Assembly (NCBI GenBank): GCA_030278955.1
Contig: JAOANR010000009.1
Location: 34,635,504-34,699,503 of the forward strand
Direction of reading: 5' to 3'
DNA from: Hygrophila difformis
Taxonomy: Eukaryota; Streptophyta; Magnoliopsida; Lamiales; Acanthaceae
DNA length: 64,000 nucleotides
Shown: piece after piece, positions 11,031-22,112 of the stretch
Position numbering within the stretch: the stretch's first letter is position 1
Layout: every line of letters begins with the position of its first letter
Position numbers and translations under genes: made by a program
The notes under the pieces: generated by a model
Seen by the model: only the letters and a program-made list of their open reading frames with translations
The model's database searches: none
What the model was told of the DNA's origin: nothing

Positions 11031-11551
11031 TATTAACAACAAGAAAATTTAGGCCCATTGCATTCCGGCCCATTCTGTTTCAGCCCGATATTCAAGTAAC
11101 CGGCCATGGTTGAGACAGGGACAAATGATGATGGATAATGGCGGCATACTGGAGAGAATCAGAGGGGAGGTTACGCCATCAAGAGGATGAGAGGATCATG
11201 GAATCATTGATGAGAGACGCCATCAAGGGGAGCGGGTCAAGGGGAGGTTACTCGAAGATCCAGTAACGTTCGCGAGGTTGGGAGTGATCGCTGCAGCCAT
11301 ATCAAGTTGAAGAGCCCCTATAAATTGGTGGCACCAGTCTAGTAGAAGAGGATCCATCCACACACCCCTAGAGGAATAGCACTTTCATATTTTTAAGTTT
11401 CTGCAAGTTTTTCCTTTCTGCAAATTTTTCTTTTTCCTTCCATTTCGTAATTTCTTGTTCATTTACAGCTTTTATTCAAATTCCTGTAATTCCATTCCTT
11501 AGACTTGGTAATAGTCTTCAACATTATCAATCAATATTTTCTTGGTTAACA
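11031..11551 (+). repeat. 3' LTR (521 bp)
   Basis: Aligns along its full length with the 5' LTR, with scattered substitutions and short indels. It begins TATTAACAACA, so the canonical TG is changed to TA, and ends GGTTAACA. A polypurine tract ends at about 11026. Confidence 0.92.
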
Positions 11552-11701
11552 GGACCCGATACCCGACCGAAACATTTGGTTTGGGTTCGGGTACCGGATT
11601 AAACGTGCCCCTTTCTTTTAATTAATACCACTTCTAAATGAGCTAAGAACTTGATTTATTTATTTATTTAATTAATTAGAAGCCGAAGCCAAGAAAAAAG
11701 A

Positions 11702-11900
11702 TTTATCTTGTATTGGGGATGAGTACTTAGTCTAGTTGTCAATTCCCCTGACTTCTATCTTTTAAGTTGGGGTTCGATTTCCCACCCGGCTCCCTATCCA
11801 TCCCCTTTAACCCTTTGTAATTTGTGTGACATGGGCTTCTATCACCATCCCTTTCCTAGCCATATAGGTTGTTCCGGAAAAAAAAAATGTTTATCTTGTA
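11702..11900 (+). mobile_element. tRNA-derived SINE with 11-bp TSD
   Basis: The SINE body is about 11713-11889. A tRNA-like head carries an A-box-like TTAGTCTAGTTGTC and a B box GGTTCGATTTCC, followed by a C-rich middle (CCTATCCATCCCC), a tail GGTTGTTCCGG and an A-run. TTTATCTTGTA flanks it exactly (11702-11712 and 11890-11900). The related copies in the window share the head and the C-rich middle. It would be transcribed by RNA polymerase III and is not a tRNA gene: no cloverleaf or anticodon arm is preserved. Confidence 0.88.
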
Positions 11901-12149
11901 CTCCCTCCGTCCCACTAAAATGTACTTTTATTTCTGTACACAATCCAATGTACTTTTTATCGTTAATATCTCAAAATAAAATAGAACTAAAAATTATGCA
12001 AATTATATATTCCAAAACTATACGATTTGACAAACATAACATGACCAAACTTGACTTTCAAATATATAATTAAAATAATATTGAGTCAAAATTAAACAGT
12101 GAACAATGTAAAAAAATCAAACATGACACTTTTACTGGGACGGAGGGAG
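11901..12149. mobile_element. Stowaway-type MITE
   Basis: 249 bp with terminal repeats CTCCCTCCGTCCC and GGGACGGAGGGAG, flanked by TA on both sides, the mark of Tc1/mariner-derived Stowaway elements. Its left TA (11899-11900) is also the last two bases of the SINE target duplication, so it inserted after the SINE. Confidence 0.93.
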
Positions 12150-12462
12150 TATTATTTTGTGTTTTAGTGGTACGATGAGTAAGAAACAGTTGGAAGATCA
12201 GGTATACCAATCAAGCACGAAAAATTAAATGAGAAATACGTTATTGGTGACACAACCACCTTAAATTCTGATTGCATGATCGTTGGCGTTTCAACTAGAA
12301 TTTCAGAAAAACCTAAAACTATGTGTGCGTTTGGTTATGCTTTTTCTCTTTCCTTTATTTAGGGGTACAAAACTATAGTAGCTTATATTTATACGTGCGG
12401 TGAAATACTAGTATGGTGCATTGGAAGATATATTTGTTGTTGAATTGTAGTTGAATGTACAA
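12150..12462. other. Intergenic, nothing recognised
   Basis: AT-rich sequence without a supported open frame or repeat boundary. Confidence 0.4.
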
Positions 12463-13241
12463 TTAGGGCATGTTTGGAACACTGTATTGTATTAGGATGT
12501 ATTGTATTATTTAATGCCGGTGTATAGTATTATGTTGTATTATATTAATATTGTATTAAATTAATGTTATACAATGTTTGGTAGTGTACTGTATTATAAT
12601 TATACAATATTTTTGTATTGATGTTGTATAGATTTTAATTTATTATTTTTCTATTAAAATTATTTTCTATTAAAAATAATTTCTTAAATTTAATATTTTA
12701 AATATAATAAATATATAAATAATATATGTCGATGTAGTATTGTGTGATTTATTATTTTTTAAGTAATTAAATAAGCAATTTCATGTAGATATATATTTAA
12801 TAAATTAATAAATATAATAACATATCAGAATAATTATTTTAATATTATAATATTTAATTTATAAAAAATAAAAAATAAGTATATTTTAATATTATAATAT
12901 TTAAAATATTTAATAATATTATTAAATTTAATATTACTATATTTAATAATATTTAATATTTATTATTTTAATATTATAATATTTATAATAAATTAATTTA
13001 TCTATTATAATATTTATGATAAAATAAATACCAAATAAAAATTATAAACAACAAAGCAAACTCCTCATTAAAATAAACTCTCCACCATGTATTATGTTAT
13101 ACACTCAATCCCTCATTAAAATAATACTTATGCAACTTTAAAACTTGCAAACACCATCTAGCATTATTTTTATACATAATAATAGTACGATACATCCTAA
13201 TACACCATAATACATGGTAGTTGGTACCAAACATGCCCTTA
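12463..13241. mobile_element. Tourist/Harbinger-like element, AT-rich foldback
   Basis: A 773-bp element (12466-13238) with termini GGGCATGTTTGG and CCAAACATGCCC and TTA on both sides, the 3-bp duplication of the PIF/Harbinger (Tourist) group. The outer 80 bp pair as TACATCCTAATAC against GTATTAGGATGTA. The interior is almost entirely A and T. It encodes nothing. It is longer than most Tourist MITEs. Confidence 0.85.
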
Positions 13242-13493
13242 GTGAATTATGGGTGTGTACTATGTAGTATGTGTAGTGTGTGCAGAAAAATAAAAATAAA
13301 AAAATAAAAAAATAAATATAAAAAAAAAAAAGTGAAGGTTGTTGAGGGGAGAAAACACGACATCCTCTTATTCATTTTTATAAAATCCCAAATGGAGAAA
13401 GATACACGTCTATTTATTGGCAATAAAAGGAATCTCATGGATGTCAGTACAATGATAAAAATGCAAAACACAGTTCATGTACAAAATATAAGT

Positions 13494-14048
13494 ATTCTTG
13501 TGGGGAGAAAAACATCATTGTTCCCATAAGTTTCCTCAATTTCAATTTCAGTCCCATATTAATTTCATTAACAAGTCGAAGTTTTTTGAACATTGTTGAA
13601 AGCACATGCCAATACATATATAATTATTGCCTCTATGGTGTACATTTTTAGAGGTTCTATTATTGTGTCGTATATTGGAAGTTCTTTATTTTTATTAAAA
13701 TATAGAGAATTTCGCACATAACTTTTTGCATTCTCTTCATTTTCTTTTATTAATTGTAATCAATCCAATATGTTTGCTAATTTTTGCATAATCAATCCCA
13801 AACCCCTTAATGACGCATTTCCGCTGACGTGGCACCAGATTAAGCAAACTTATGGGACCAATGGCGCTGCAATTAGCAAACTTACGCGGCACCACGTCAG
13901 CAGAAATGCGTTATTAAGGGGTTTGGGATGGATTATGCAAAAATTAGCAAACATAATGGATTGATTGTGTTAATGAAATTAATATAGGACTGAAATCGAA
14001 ATTGGGGAAACTTATGGGACCAATGGTGTTTTTTTTCCATTCTTGTGG
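13494..14048. mobile_element. Foldback MULE-type element with ATTCTTGTGG TSD
   Basis: About 535 bp (13504-14038) whose halves are reverse complements. Outer arms carry CCCATAAGTTTCC against GGAAACTTATGGG, inner arms CCCAAACCCCTTAAT against ATTAAGGGGTTTGGG, with a second internal pair around CTGACGTGG/CCACGTCAG. The 10-bp ATTCTTGTGG lies at 13494-13503 and 14039-14048. No coding capacity. Confidence 0.87.
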
Positions 14049-14153
14049 TGTACAAATTGTTTGGAGGTGATGATTTTGTGATGTTGGATAAAACCCAATT
14101 ATATTACCATCACACTCATACTTTCTCTCAGTACATTCTAATCCATTATTACT

Positions 14154-14903
14154 GGAAAGATTGCCAACAACATCAATTTTCTTATTATTTTGACCCGATC
14201 CGTCCCCTTCAAAATTTTGGCCCCTATTAGACCGCTTCGTTTGCTAATTAAAAGTAAATCTGTTTTAAATTCACTAATCAAAATCAATTAGCTGACGTGA
14301 CAAGTTTTAATCACTTCGTGGGGTAAAATTTTCAAAAAACATCATTTTTCCTTTCCTTTTGTCTGAATCCGTACTCTACAAACATTACAATTGGTTCCAA
14401 CTGCTGTGACCATTACCCTAAATACTACTTCTGTTCTTTTTGGTTTCTAGAGTTCACTTTATACTATCATAACTACAAGTAAGATATGTTCAATGCATAT
14501 CATATTCTCCGTACAAATATGAAGAAACCTAATTAGATGCATTACGTATTCTCGTTACAATGCCATCAAATATCAGTTTCGAAATTAAATATTCCATCGG
14601 CATCTTCTTCCAAAATAAAAAGGAACACGTAACCATTGACGTAATCAATGAGGGCGGATTGTAAAGTTTACAAGGGTTGTAGAGCACGGATTAAAACAAA
14701 ACGAAAAGAAAAAGAATGTTTTTGGAAATTTCCCCCTCTAAGTGATTAAAACTTGCCCACGTCAGCTAATTGACTTTAATTAGTGGATTTAGGATGGATT
14801 TAATTTTAATTAGCAAACGAAGCTAACTAATAGGGGCAAAAAATTTGAAGGGGATGGATCGGGTCACGCTGAAAAAAAAATGAAAATTTTTGGCAAATTT
14901 TCC
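14154..14903. mobile_element. Long foldback element, no clear TSD
   Basis: Arms of roughly 170-200 bp pair across the element: GACCCGATCC near 14195 against GGATCGGGTC near 14855, TAATTAGCAAACGAAG near the right arm against CTTCGTTTGCTAATTA in the left, and AGCTGACGTG against CACGTCAGCT. Ends GGAAAGATTGCC and GGCAAATTTTCC resemble the other foldbacks in the window. The middle is unpaired unique DNA. No convincing flanking duplication was found. Confidence 0.75.
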
Positions 14904-15365
14904 CACTATTCCAACACTATTATACATTGACAAAATCCTAAAATATCACAAAAACTCATTATTCCAACACTCTTGTTCATTACCATCATATCCATGGTCG
15001 CCCTAAGCATATTACAGAATCTGCATCACATCTATACCCATAAGATTGCATATATGTCTCATAACTACAATTATTATTAACATAGAATCGTATATTTGAA
15101 ATTAATTTTTTCGTACGACGCTATGTTAATGATACTATCGTCTTTGATTATTGTAAAATATATATTTCATATTATTCTAATGTTGTTTTTAGGAAATTAA
15201 TTAAATCTCGCTAATTAATTTACTGTAGTTTGTGGGATATATTAGTGTTCCAATTGCACTTACACATAGCACATCAGGCCAAGCGGAATTCTATTGGAAC
15301 TGAATTTATATTGAAGCTTATAACAATTTTTAGATAAATATTTCACTTATTTGTTGTTCAATTCA
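14904..15365. other. Intergenic, nothing recognised
   Basis: AT-rich, no supported open frame, repeat boundary or RNA gene. Confidence 0.4.
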
Positions 15366-16985
15366 TGTAACGTCCAAAAATTTAAAATCAAATTTTCATG
15401 TCATCACTGCCGTGTCACGTCAACTATTAGCCAATCAACTTGGGAACCGTAAAACAAAGCAGGGTACGTGCAATAATCAGATAATCCACCAAAAAAAGTG
15501 TACACAATATACTAAATAACAACCGCATATCTGAGCTCACCCCCTGTTCTTAACAACGTATAATCATCTAGTTTCCAACTACATATATATAGAAATACAC
15601 AAGTAAAATATCACACCATCCTGTTTTGTTGCTTCACTCACGTCATACACTTCAATCAAAAGATGTTTTGACCTAACGTGTCTATCGACCCTAAATGTGT
15701 CGTATAAGAATGTCGAGGGCACTTCGTAATAACCATGGTTGACAAGCATCATGAGGAAGCGGACACTACCATCTCCCATACATAATGAACTATCCATCAA
15801 CATCATCCCGTTGTGCACAAATATATGTGCTGGGCTAGGATAAGTTAAAGGAGCTAGATGATCACCTGATCATGTAGTATCGAGTGCGTCATGGCCCATA
15901 GCAACGCACTCACAAGCCGAAGTGTCCAGAACATATGGATAGATAAATTCTGGACCCTGCACAGCCCCTGGCTTGACAACTTCTCATGAGAATCGACTAT
16001 CCTCGAAAGCATTGATCATGCATAAGAGGTTCGCCAAACCTCAACATACATGCACATAAACAAATGTAGGAAACATGCACACTACACGTTCCTACCAATC
16101 ATGGAATGAGAATACATGTATGAACCTAAGGCAACATGATAATCCGAGAAATGCTCCATCGTTTAATTTCTCATATGAAAGCACAATATTGTTTGATAAG
16201 CATACAGATGAGCCATCCACATCATGCATTCCGATCGATTTAACGCATATAATTCAAGATGATCAACCATTACCATCTAAGGCGCATGTCATATGTCCAA
16301 TATATCTTTAACAATGATATATAAGCATAAGGGAAAAGTAAGGAAGCAGAAAAGACAAAAATATCAAGCATGACGAACAATTCTACCAGAGTAGGGGAGC
16401 TGGTGCGCTCAGGCGCACCCCATGCCAAGGACCGCGTCATGGGGGCGCCCACTCCAGTAGGAGTCCAAGCTCCACACCAGGAACGCGTCGTGGGTGAATG
16501 GTGGCTCTAAGCAACACAGATTTAACTTTTCCTGCCAAAATCTGGCCATTCCCACCCCTACACTACTACGATCCTCACCTTTTCAATGACATCTTCTAAA
16601 TTCGATTCTCCAATTTTATAGCTTTCCCAATTCATCAAATCATTCTACAAGCACGATCAACAAGAAATCCATCGTCAATACCACGTCTCCTTCTTCATCT
16701 TCTATCCCCGCACTATTTGCTAAACAATCCAATAATAAAGCAAGAAATACACATATATATACACTCACCCCAAGACATGCAATTGTAATGTAGCTTCCAA
16801 ATGAGAATGTCTTCCCAAATTCAAACTTACACTACAAAATCCTCAAACAAAAATATTTCCTCCATAAACATCCTAACTCTCATATAATTAACCCTTTAAT
16901 ACAATCACATCTTTCCCCACAGGCAATAATCAATCCGCATTTGATTATTGCCAACCATAAATTACCAAAGCTATGCCCATCCACT
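15366..16985. repeat. LTR-like repeat, copy 1 (divergent)
   Basis: Begins TGTAACGTCC, a common opening of plant Ty3-type LTRs, and shares order and wording with 25.33-26.3 kb: CATAAGAGGTTCGCCA, CACACTACACGTTC, CAACATGATAAT, and AATGATATATAAGCATAAG followed by a GC-rich block with repeated GGCGC words. The two copies are too diverged to be a young LTR pair of one element. I cannot fix the outer ends and see no coding sequence. Confidence 0.45.
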
Positions 16986-16989
16986 CCAT

Positions 16990-17548
16990 AGTCGGTAGGG
17001 GTGAAAGCGGTACGGTAAATATCCGATCAATACGATGCCATATTCGACTATATTCCAATATGAATTCAATATTTTCTATCTAGGTGGAGATTTCAATATT
17101 CGTATCTGAATCCAAATCCCTATTTAATATCCGCATTTGTATCCGTATCCCAAAATATCTGACCATATCCGGATTCGGAAGGAAATTGATAGGATATTAT
17201 CCTGATTTCAAATTCGGATATCCGAATATATTAAAATATATTATTATTTATTAATTAAGAATTATCAATAATTATAAAAAATCAAATTATTCAATTATTA
17301 TTATTAAAAAATATCAAATTTTCCAAAAAGAAAAGTATAACATAAATATAAAATTATACGATAATTTGTATCCGACTAAATATGTATCCGTTATATATCC
17401 GTCATTTATCCGACATGTATTCGTATCTCAAAAATATTCGAATTCATATTTGTATCTGGCATATTCAGTCTGAATTTGAGGAAAAAAATATGGGATAATA
17501 TCCGTATCCGATACTATCCCACCGTATTCGTACCGTTTCCATCAGTAA
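16990..17548. mobile_element. Foldback element with GGTACGGT termini (hAT-like guess)
   Basis: Left end GGGGTGAAAGCGGTACGGTA pairs imperfectly with the right end ACCGTATTCGTACCGTTTCC. The interior repeats ATATCCG/CGGATAT words on both strands. Related CGGATAC-rich sequence sits in the intron of the intact P450 (47788-48283). No transposase; assignment to hAT rests only on general look. Confidence 0.5.
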
Positions 17549-18005
17549 TTCTCGGCCCCCTTCTCATCACCCCAAAATCTCATAACATAACCTAAATTAA
17601 CCATGTAAAATAACAAGGAATACTTACCAAGTGATTCAATGCAAAATACCCCCAACAGATTTGAGTTCCAATTCAAGGATTTTCTCCAACTTGCTCCAAC
17701 CCTCCTTTTCCCTCTAGGTAAATGACGGTAGTGGTGTTGATGAAAATGAGAAAGGAAGTCCCCAAGCTCCAAACCGTGTTTTAATTATGCGAGTTGGGTC
17801 TGGGTGCAGGTCCGGTCGGGATCGGGGTCGTGGACTCATAGGCTTGAGATTGCAAGTATTGGGTTTACTTATTTAGTTGGACCCTCCTCAGCTTCCTAGT
17901 TTGTCTTGTTGGGCTTGTTCCCTCTTTTAAATTCCTCTAACTAATTGAACTTGGGTCATTATCCTCCAATTTTATTCTTCTACCACTTTTGCTTTATCCA
18001 TATAT

Positions 18006-18218
18006 TTCCTAGTCAGTAACCCTAGTTTTTTTTTTTTTTTTTAATATTGACACACGTGTGTCGGAAAAGGTGTGTGGGAGCCTAAGTCATACAAATTATA
18101 AAGGTGGATAAAGGGGATAGATAGGGGCCGAGTGGGAATCGAAACCCCAACCATAAGGTTGGAAGTCAGGGGACATGATCACTAGGCCAAGTTTCAATTC
18201 CTAAGTCAATAACCCTAG
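18006..18218 (-). mobile_element. tRNA-derived SINE, minus strand
   Basis: The SINE body (18026-18197) reads on the minus strand from a head GGCCTAGTGATCATG through a B box like GGTTTCGATTCCC and the C-rich middle CCCCTATCTATCCCC to a long A tail (T-run at 18026-18043). TTCCTAGTCAGTAACCCTAG (18006-18025) and a near copy at 18198-18218 form a TSD of about 20 bp with two differences. Confidence 0.88.
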
Positions 18219-18324
18219 CTGATTGTGCTTAATTAATTGTAATTAATTAAATTAATATAAATTTATAACCAGTTGTGTTACAATTCAGCCTTCGACTTCT
18301 ATAGGGTAATTTGTATAGATCTCA

Positions 18325-18670
18325 TAGAAGAAAGTGGAATAACAATAAAAATAGTCCTATATGTATCATTAATTACTAATTTTGTTCATTATGTTTTCTA
18401 ATTATAAAAACCAACCTCCAACTCCAAGTATACCAATCCAACCAATTTGAATTCGTTCGCCCATTAATCGTCTAATTATGCTCCTCAAGCAGCTAAACTC
18501 CACCCATAATCTTTTCACATCATCTCATTATTCTAATTAATAGGTCAAAGGACCAAATCTATTGGATTAGTATAATTAGAGGATGTTTTTATAATTAGCA
18601 AATAATGGACTAAATTGACAATTATCGATTACCTAAAGGACTATTTGGGTGGTTTTTTTCCAAGAAGATG
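18325..18670. mobile_element. Foldback MITE, family C
   Basis: The left arm (AAATAGTCCTATATG, CTAATTATAAAAACCAACCTCC) pairs with the right arm (ATGTTTTTATAATTAG, AAAGGACTATTTGGG). Ends GGAATAAC and TTTTTTTCC resemble the other foldbacks. Flanking duplication is not clear. Non-coding. Confidence 0.65.
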
Positions 18671-18711
18671 GCCGGGTTTATTAGTTGAATTTCTTCATTT
18701 GGAGTTCTACT

Positions 18712-18983
18712 AATGAAGTTGGGAAAAAAAAAACTTATATCGTCCAATAATTTAAAAAAATTTCCAAAATAGTCCCACAAATATTGAATTAGACGAATCC
18801 GTTCCATAACTATCCTAATTTTTGCCAAACCCGCCATGAACCCGATTTTTTCGCTAATCATTGCCGAACCCATCTATGACTATCCTAATCAGGGACTGAT
18901 TTGTCTAATTCGATATTTGTGGGACAATTTTGGAATTTCTTTTAAATTATGAGACGATATGATTTTTTTTTCCAATGAAGTTG
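18712..18983. mobile_element. Foldback MITE, family B copy 2, with 10-bp TSD
   Basis: A 252-bp element (18722-18973), GGAAAAAAAAAAC to TTTTTTTTTCC, flanked exactly by AATGAAGTTG at 18712-18721 and 18974-18983. Arms share the phrases CCCACAAATATTGAATTAGA, CGCTAATCATTGCCG and ATTTGTGGGAC with the copy at 4569-4894. The duplication size fits a Mutator-type transposase. Confidence 0.9.
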
Positions 18984-21230
18984 TATCTATTTAAAGTTAA
19001 TCATTTATTGTGTACTATTTGAATTTAGGACTCATTCTGTGGCATCTTAAGGGTTGAATTGATATATGTGGTCTTCTAGTGAATTGTAGTACTGTTTATC
19101 CTAGTTCCAGATTGACTTTCAATTTTTGATTTGGTTGAGTATTGAATTATGTAGCTCGATGCCAAGTTGGTTGATATATGCTAAATATTGTAAATATGCA
19201 TATATTTTGGCATTGTTTTGATTATTAAAATCATATAAATACTCCTAATTGTGGAATTTTGGTGTTGTGAATAGGTTCCAAGGGATTTGACAAAAAACTG
19301 CTTATTGTGTGTGCCCAGCCTAAATGGACAGTGACTTGCTGAAAATAGGATGGGGCCAGTTGTAAGTTTAAATGAATCTTGGAGGAATAAAAAGATATCA
19401 GCAGATTTGGAAAGAAGATACAGGAGATCGTGGGAAGAAAAGAAGGGGTCTTGGGAATTAAAGAGATTGGGACGACATCTTTCAGAAAACCACCTCTCAC
19501 TTTTCGACATCAGACACATTCTCATCGATCTCTCATCTTGGGACCATCCGAACAGCGGCGGAAAATTGGAGGACACAACAACGTTTCTAGAGTATAGGCA
19601 GACGTGGTTCTTATTCCCATTCCTTTGCCATCAATTGCAGTGAATTGGAACCAAATATTGGTTTATCTCTTTTCTATTTCAATTTGCTGGAATTGAAGCA
19701 TGTTGAACCTCTCGTGTTTTGTTGGATTTTTTATGGATTGTGAGTAGTTAAATTGTCTAGCTTTGGTTTGAATTGAATTTTGGATATGGATTTGTGAGAC
19801 TTTGGTACTGTTTTGAATTGAATATTCATTGGCAATGGGTATTTCTAATTTCTCTAATTTGCGGGTCTAGAATACTTGAATTAATATTGTGGCCGGTATT
19901 AATTTAGGGATTCGTTGCTATATTGAAATTCTTCATCCGGAAATATGTTGAGTTTTAATTGAAATAGCAAACTAGGGCAGACGCTCTAGTGGAGATTAGA
20001 ATCAATTTTGATCATTGCCTCGTATGAATGATGTTAAATTTAATTGGGCTTTTCTAGTTCTTAATGATGTCGAATCAGTAAACCTTATGGTCATACCTAG
20101 GGTTCTCATTCGATTAGGGAATTAGCTAACAGTCGTACCTTGGCTAACGAATAAGTAAGGAAAAGTTGGTTGTGAACGCGTGTAGATCAACTATAACCAA
20201 TTTATTCATTAAAACCAATGAATGTTAATTATAGTTGATGAACAAATTCATTATCCTTGATGAAATTCATTCCAAAGCTAGATCTCTTGAATATTTGAAG
20301 TTGGAAATTTGTCTACAGTTATTTAGTCTTCTTTATTTTTGTTTCTTTTGTTAGAATTAGGTGCAAATCAAAATCTCCCCCTCTATATATCTATATATAT
20401 CATACAAATAACCAATTTACAGAATCTTTCATTCCAATCCCTTTGGAGACGACCCTACTCACCACTACATTATATTTTGTTTTGTGGTGTAGGATTAATA
20501 TTTATTTTTGCAGCTTTGCGACGAGCTAGCATTGGTAGACTTTAAATGACATTTACATATGTTGGAAGACCGATTACACAACACGTTTGATTGCTCGGGC
20601 GACTTTTTGTATATCAAGCAAGGGTTTTCGTATATTTTGATATTCATACTCCTCATAGTGTGATGATGATTGTGGTTTAGAGTGTGTTTCGCACTAGTTC
20701 ACCCTTTTGTTGACCTCTAGTTGAAATGTGAGTGGGTTTGTTCAAAAATGACCCACTCATTTTATATCTAACTTGGCATGTTTATATCTTCTCCTGCGTA
20801 TGTGATACATGCTCGTGTTACGTGTAATCATCTAATTGGAAATGTGATACCTGCTCGTGTTACGTGTAATCATCTAATTGTAATCATCTATGGTTTGTTC
20901 AAAAAATTTACGAACAGTTTATGCTTCTTGTATTTTTACTTCACTTTTCTTTCTTTAAACCCACGACTCAATAAATACTTGAGGATTGTACAATATACAG
21001 AATAAAAAAATTAATAGTCTTTCACATTTTCCAAAAGAAATAAAATCCCACTATTTCGAATATACAATAAATACAACATTAAATTATATCTACTTAAATG
21101 CTACCACAGTACAATAAAAAATTAAAAAAAAATATTTTATAAATTGTCCTGCCGGATTACCCAAGCGGATGTCTCGGTGTACGGATGCTACTGTTTCGTC
21201 GCGTTTTTCATCATTTGGGTAGAAAAGATG
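18984..21230. other. Intergenic with probable retroelement debris
   Basis: No supported gene. Around 19.97-20.56 kb the order CTAGGGCAGACGCTCTAGTGG, then CATTCCAATCCCTTTGGAGACG, then ACCCTACTCACCACTACATT resembles non-coding parts of plant Ty3-type elements, but no LTR pair or domain can be shown. Two near-identical 32-nt direct copies around CTCGTGTTACGTGTAATCATC occur at about 20.81-20.88 kb. Confidence 0.3.
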
Positions 21231-21231
21231 C

Positions 21232-21493
21232 ACTCCCTCCGTACCATTTCAATCATCCCATTTGGACTTTTTACACTGCTTATTATTCACGTTTGACCTA
21301 AATTTTTGTTGTAGTTATATAAGAAAAAATATATTCAAGTGAGATCTTGTTGGATTCGTCTATTCGCATTGCTTTAGAATATATATATATTATAATTTTT
21401 ATTTCTCTACATTTTAAGATATTAATTTTTAAATAAATGCATTGGACGGTGTGTCCAAAAGTTTTGAGACACTTCAGATGGGGCAGAGGGAGT
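21232..21493. mobile_element. Degenerate Stowaway-type MITE
   Basis: Starts CACTCCCTCCGTACC and ends GGCAGAGGGAGTAG with matching internal words (TTTTGAGACACTTC against the left-arm complement). It is more diverged than the copy at 11901. Flanking TA is preserved on the right only. Confidence 0.7.
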
Positions 21494-22112
21494 AGTTTTT
21501 AAAATGCTGACAATTAACATATTTGTTATCGCTGATATGGTAACATGCACACTTTTGGATTCAATTTTTTGTTGAAGTTTAGAAAGAATGATCAACTAAT
21601 ATTTTGATTAGGGGGAGAAGTAAACATACAAGAATTATGCACTATTTTTCCTAACTTGATTTTTTTTCCCACAAGATTTTTTGAAGAAAGGTTTTAAAGA
21701 TATATATATTCTTAGTATTAAAGACATCAAAGGGGGAGTGTTATAATGCATACCTAACAAAATTAATAGCTTGATTGATGTCTTACCTACTGTCGGTAGA
21801 TACTTCTATATATTATTGCTGGCCCAAGAAATTACAGGCCCAATTAAATTGGCCAAATTCATATTAGCGGCCCGGTCCACGAAGTTAACATCGTAATTAT
21901 AGATGATTAAACAGTGCAGTTAACAAGTTAAGTGAAGATGTGCATCATGAGGTCACTAGGCTTCATCCCTATAAATACTGAAGATTGGCGGCTATGCAAG
22001 AGGACACCTCAAATCCACTCTTCAAAGAGCCGACTTTCTTTTATTTTCTTTCTTAGCATTTACAATTTTCGTTTATCCAGCTTTCAAGTTATAAGATTTG
22101 TGTCAAAGCTCA
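21494..22112. other. 5' part of the MULE relic or LTR-like sequence
   Basis: A stretch rich in GGCCCA words (21.82-21.88 kb) leads to CTATAAATACTG at about 21970, a good TATA-like box, just upstream of the transposase relic. It may be the promoter of that element. No terminal inverted repeat was identified. Confidence 0.3.

Larger units (their letters stand above)
6894..11551 (+). mobile_element. LTR retrotransposon, gag-only (TR-GAG-like), both LTRs present
   Basis: Two highly similar LTRs (6894-7417 and 11031-11551) flank a 3.6-kb interior. Each LTR ends in the palindromic GGTTAACA; the 5' copy starts TGTTAAC, the 3' copy TATTAAC. A G-rich polypurine tract (GAGGGGGG) precedes the 3' LTR. 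The interior has a Ty3-type gag domain but no protease, reverse transcriptase, RNase H or integrase that I can find. In place of pol there is GC-rich repeat DNA. No direct duplication flanks it (TTATTC left, GGACC right), so the ends may have recombined. It is non-autonomous and would depend on a relative for mobility. Confidence 0.9.

Noticed and set aside
11713..11889. A tRNA gene
   Set aside because: A and B box-like words occur, but there is no cloverleaf, no anticodon arm, and an A tail with a target duplication; it is a SINE.
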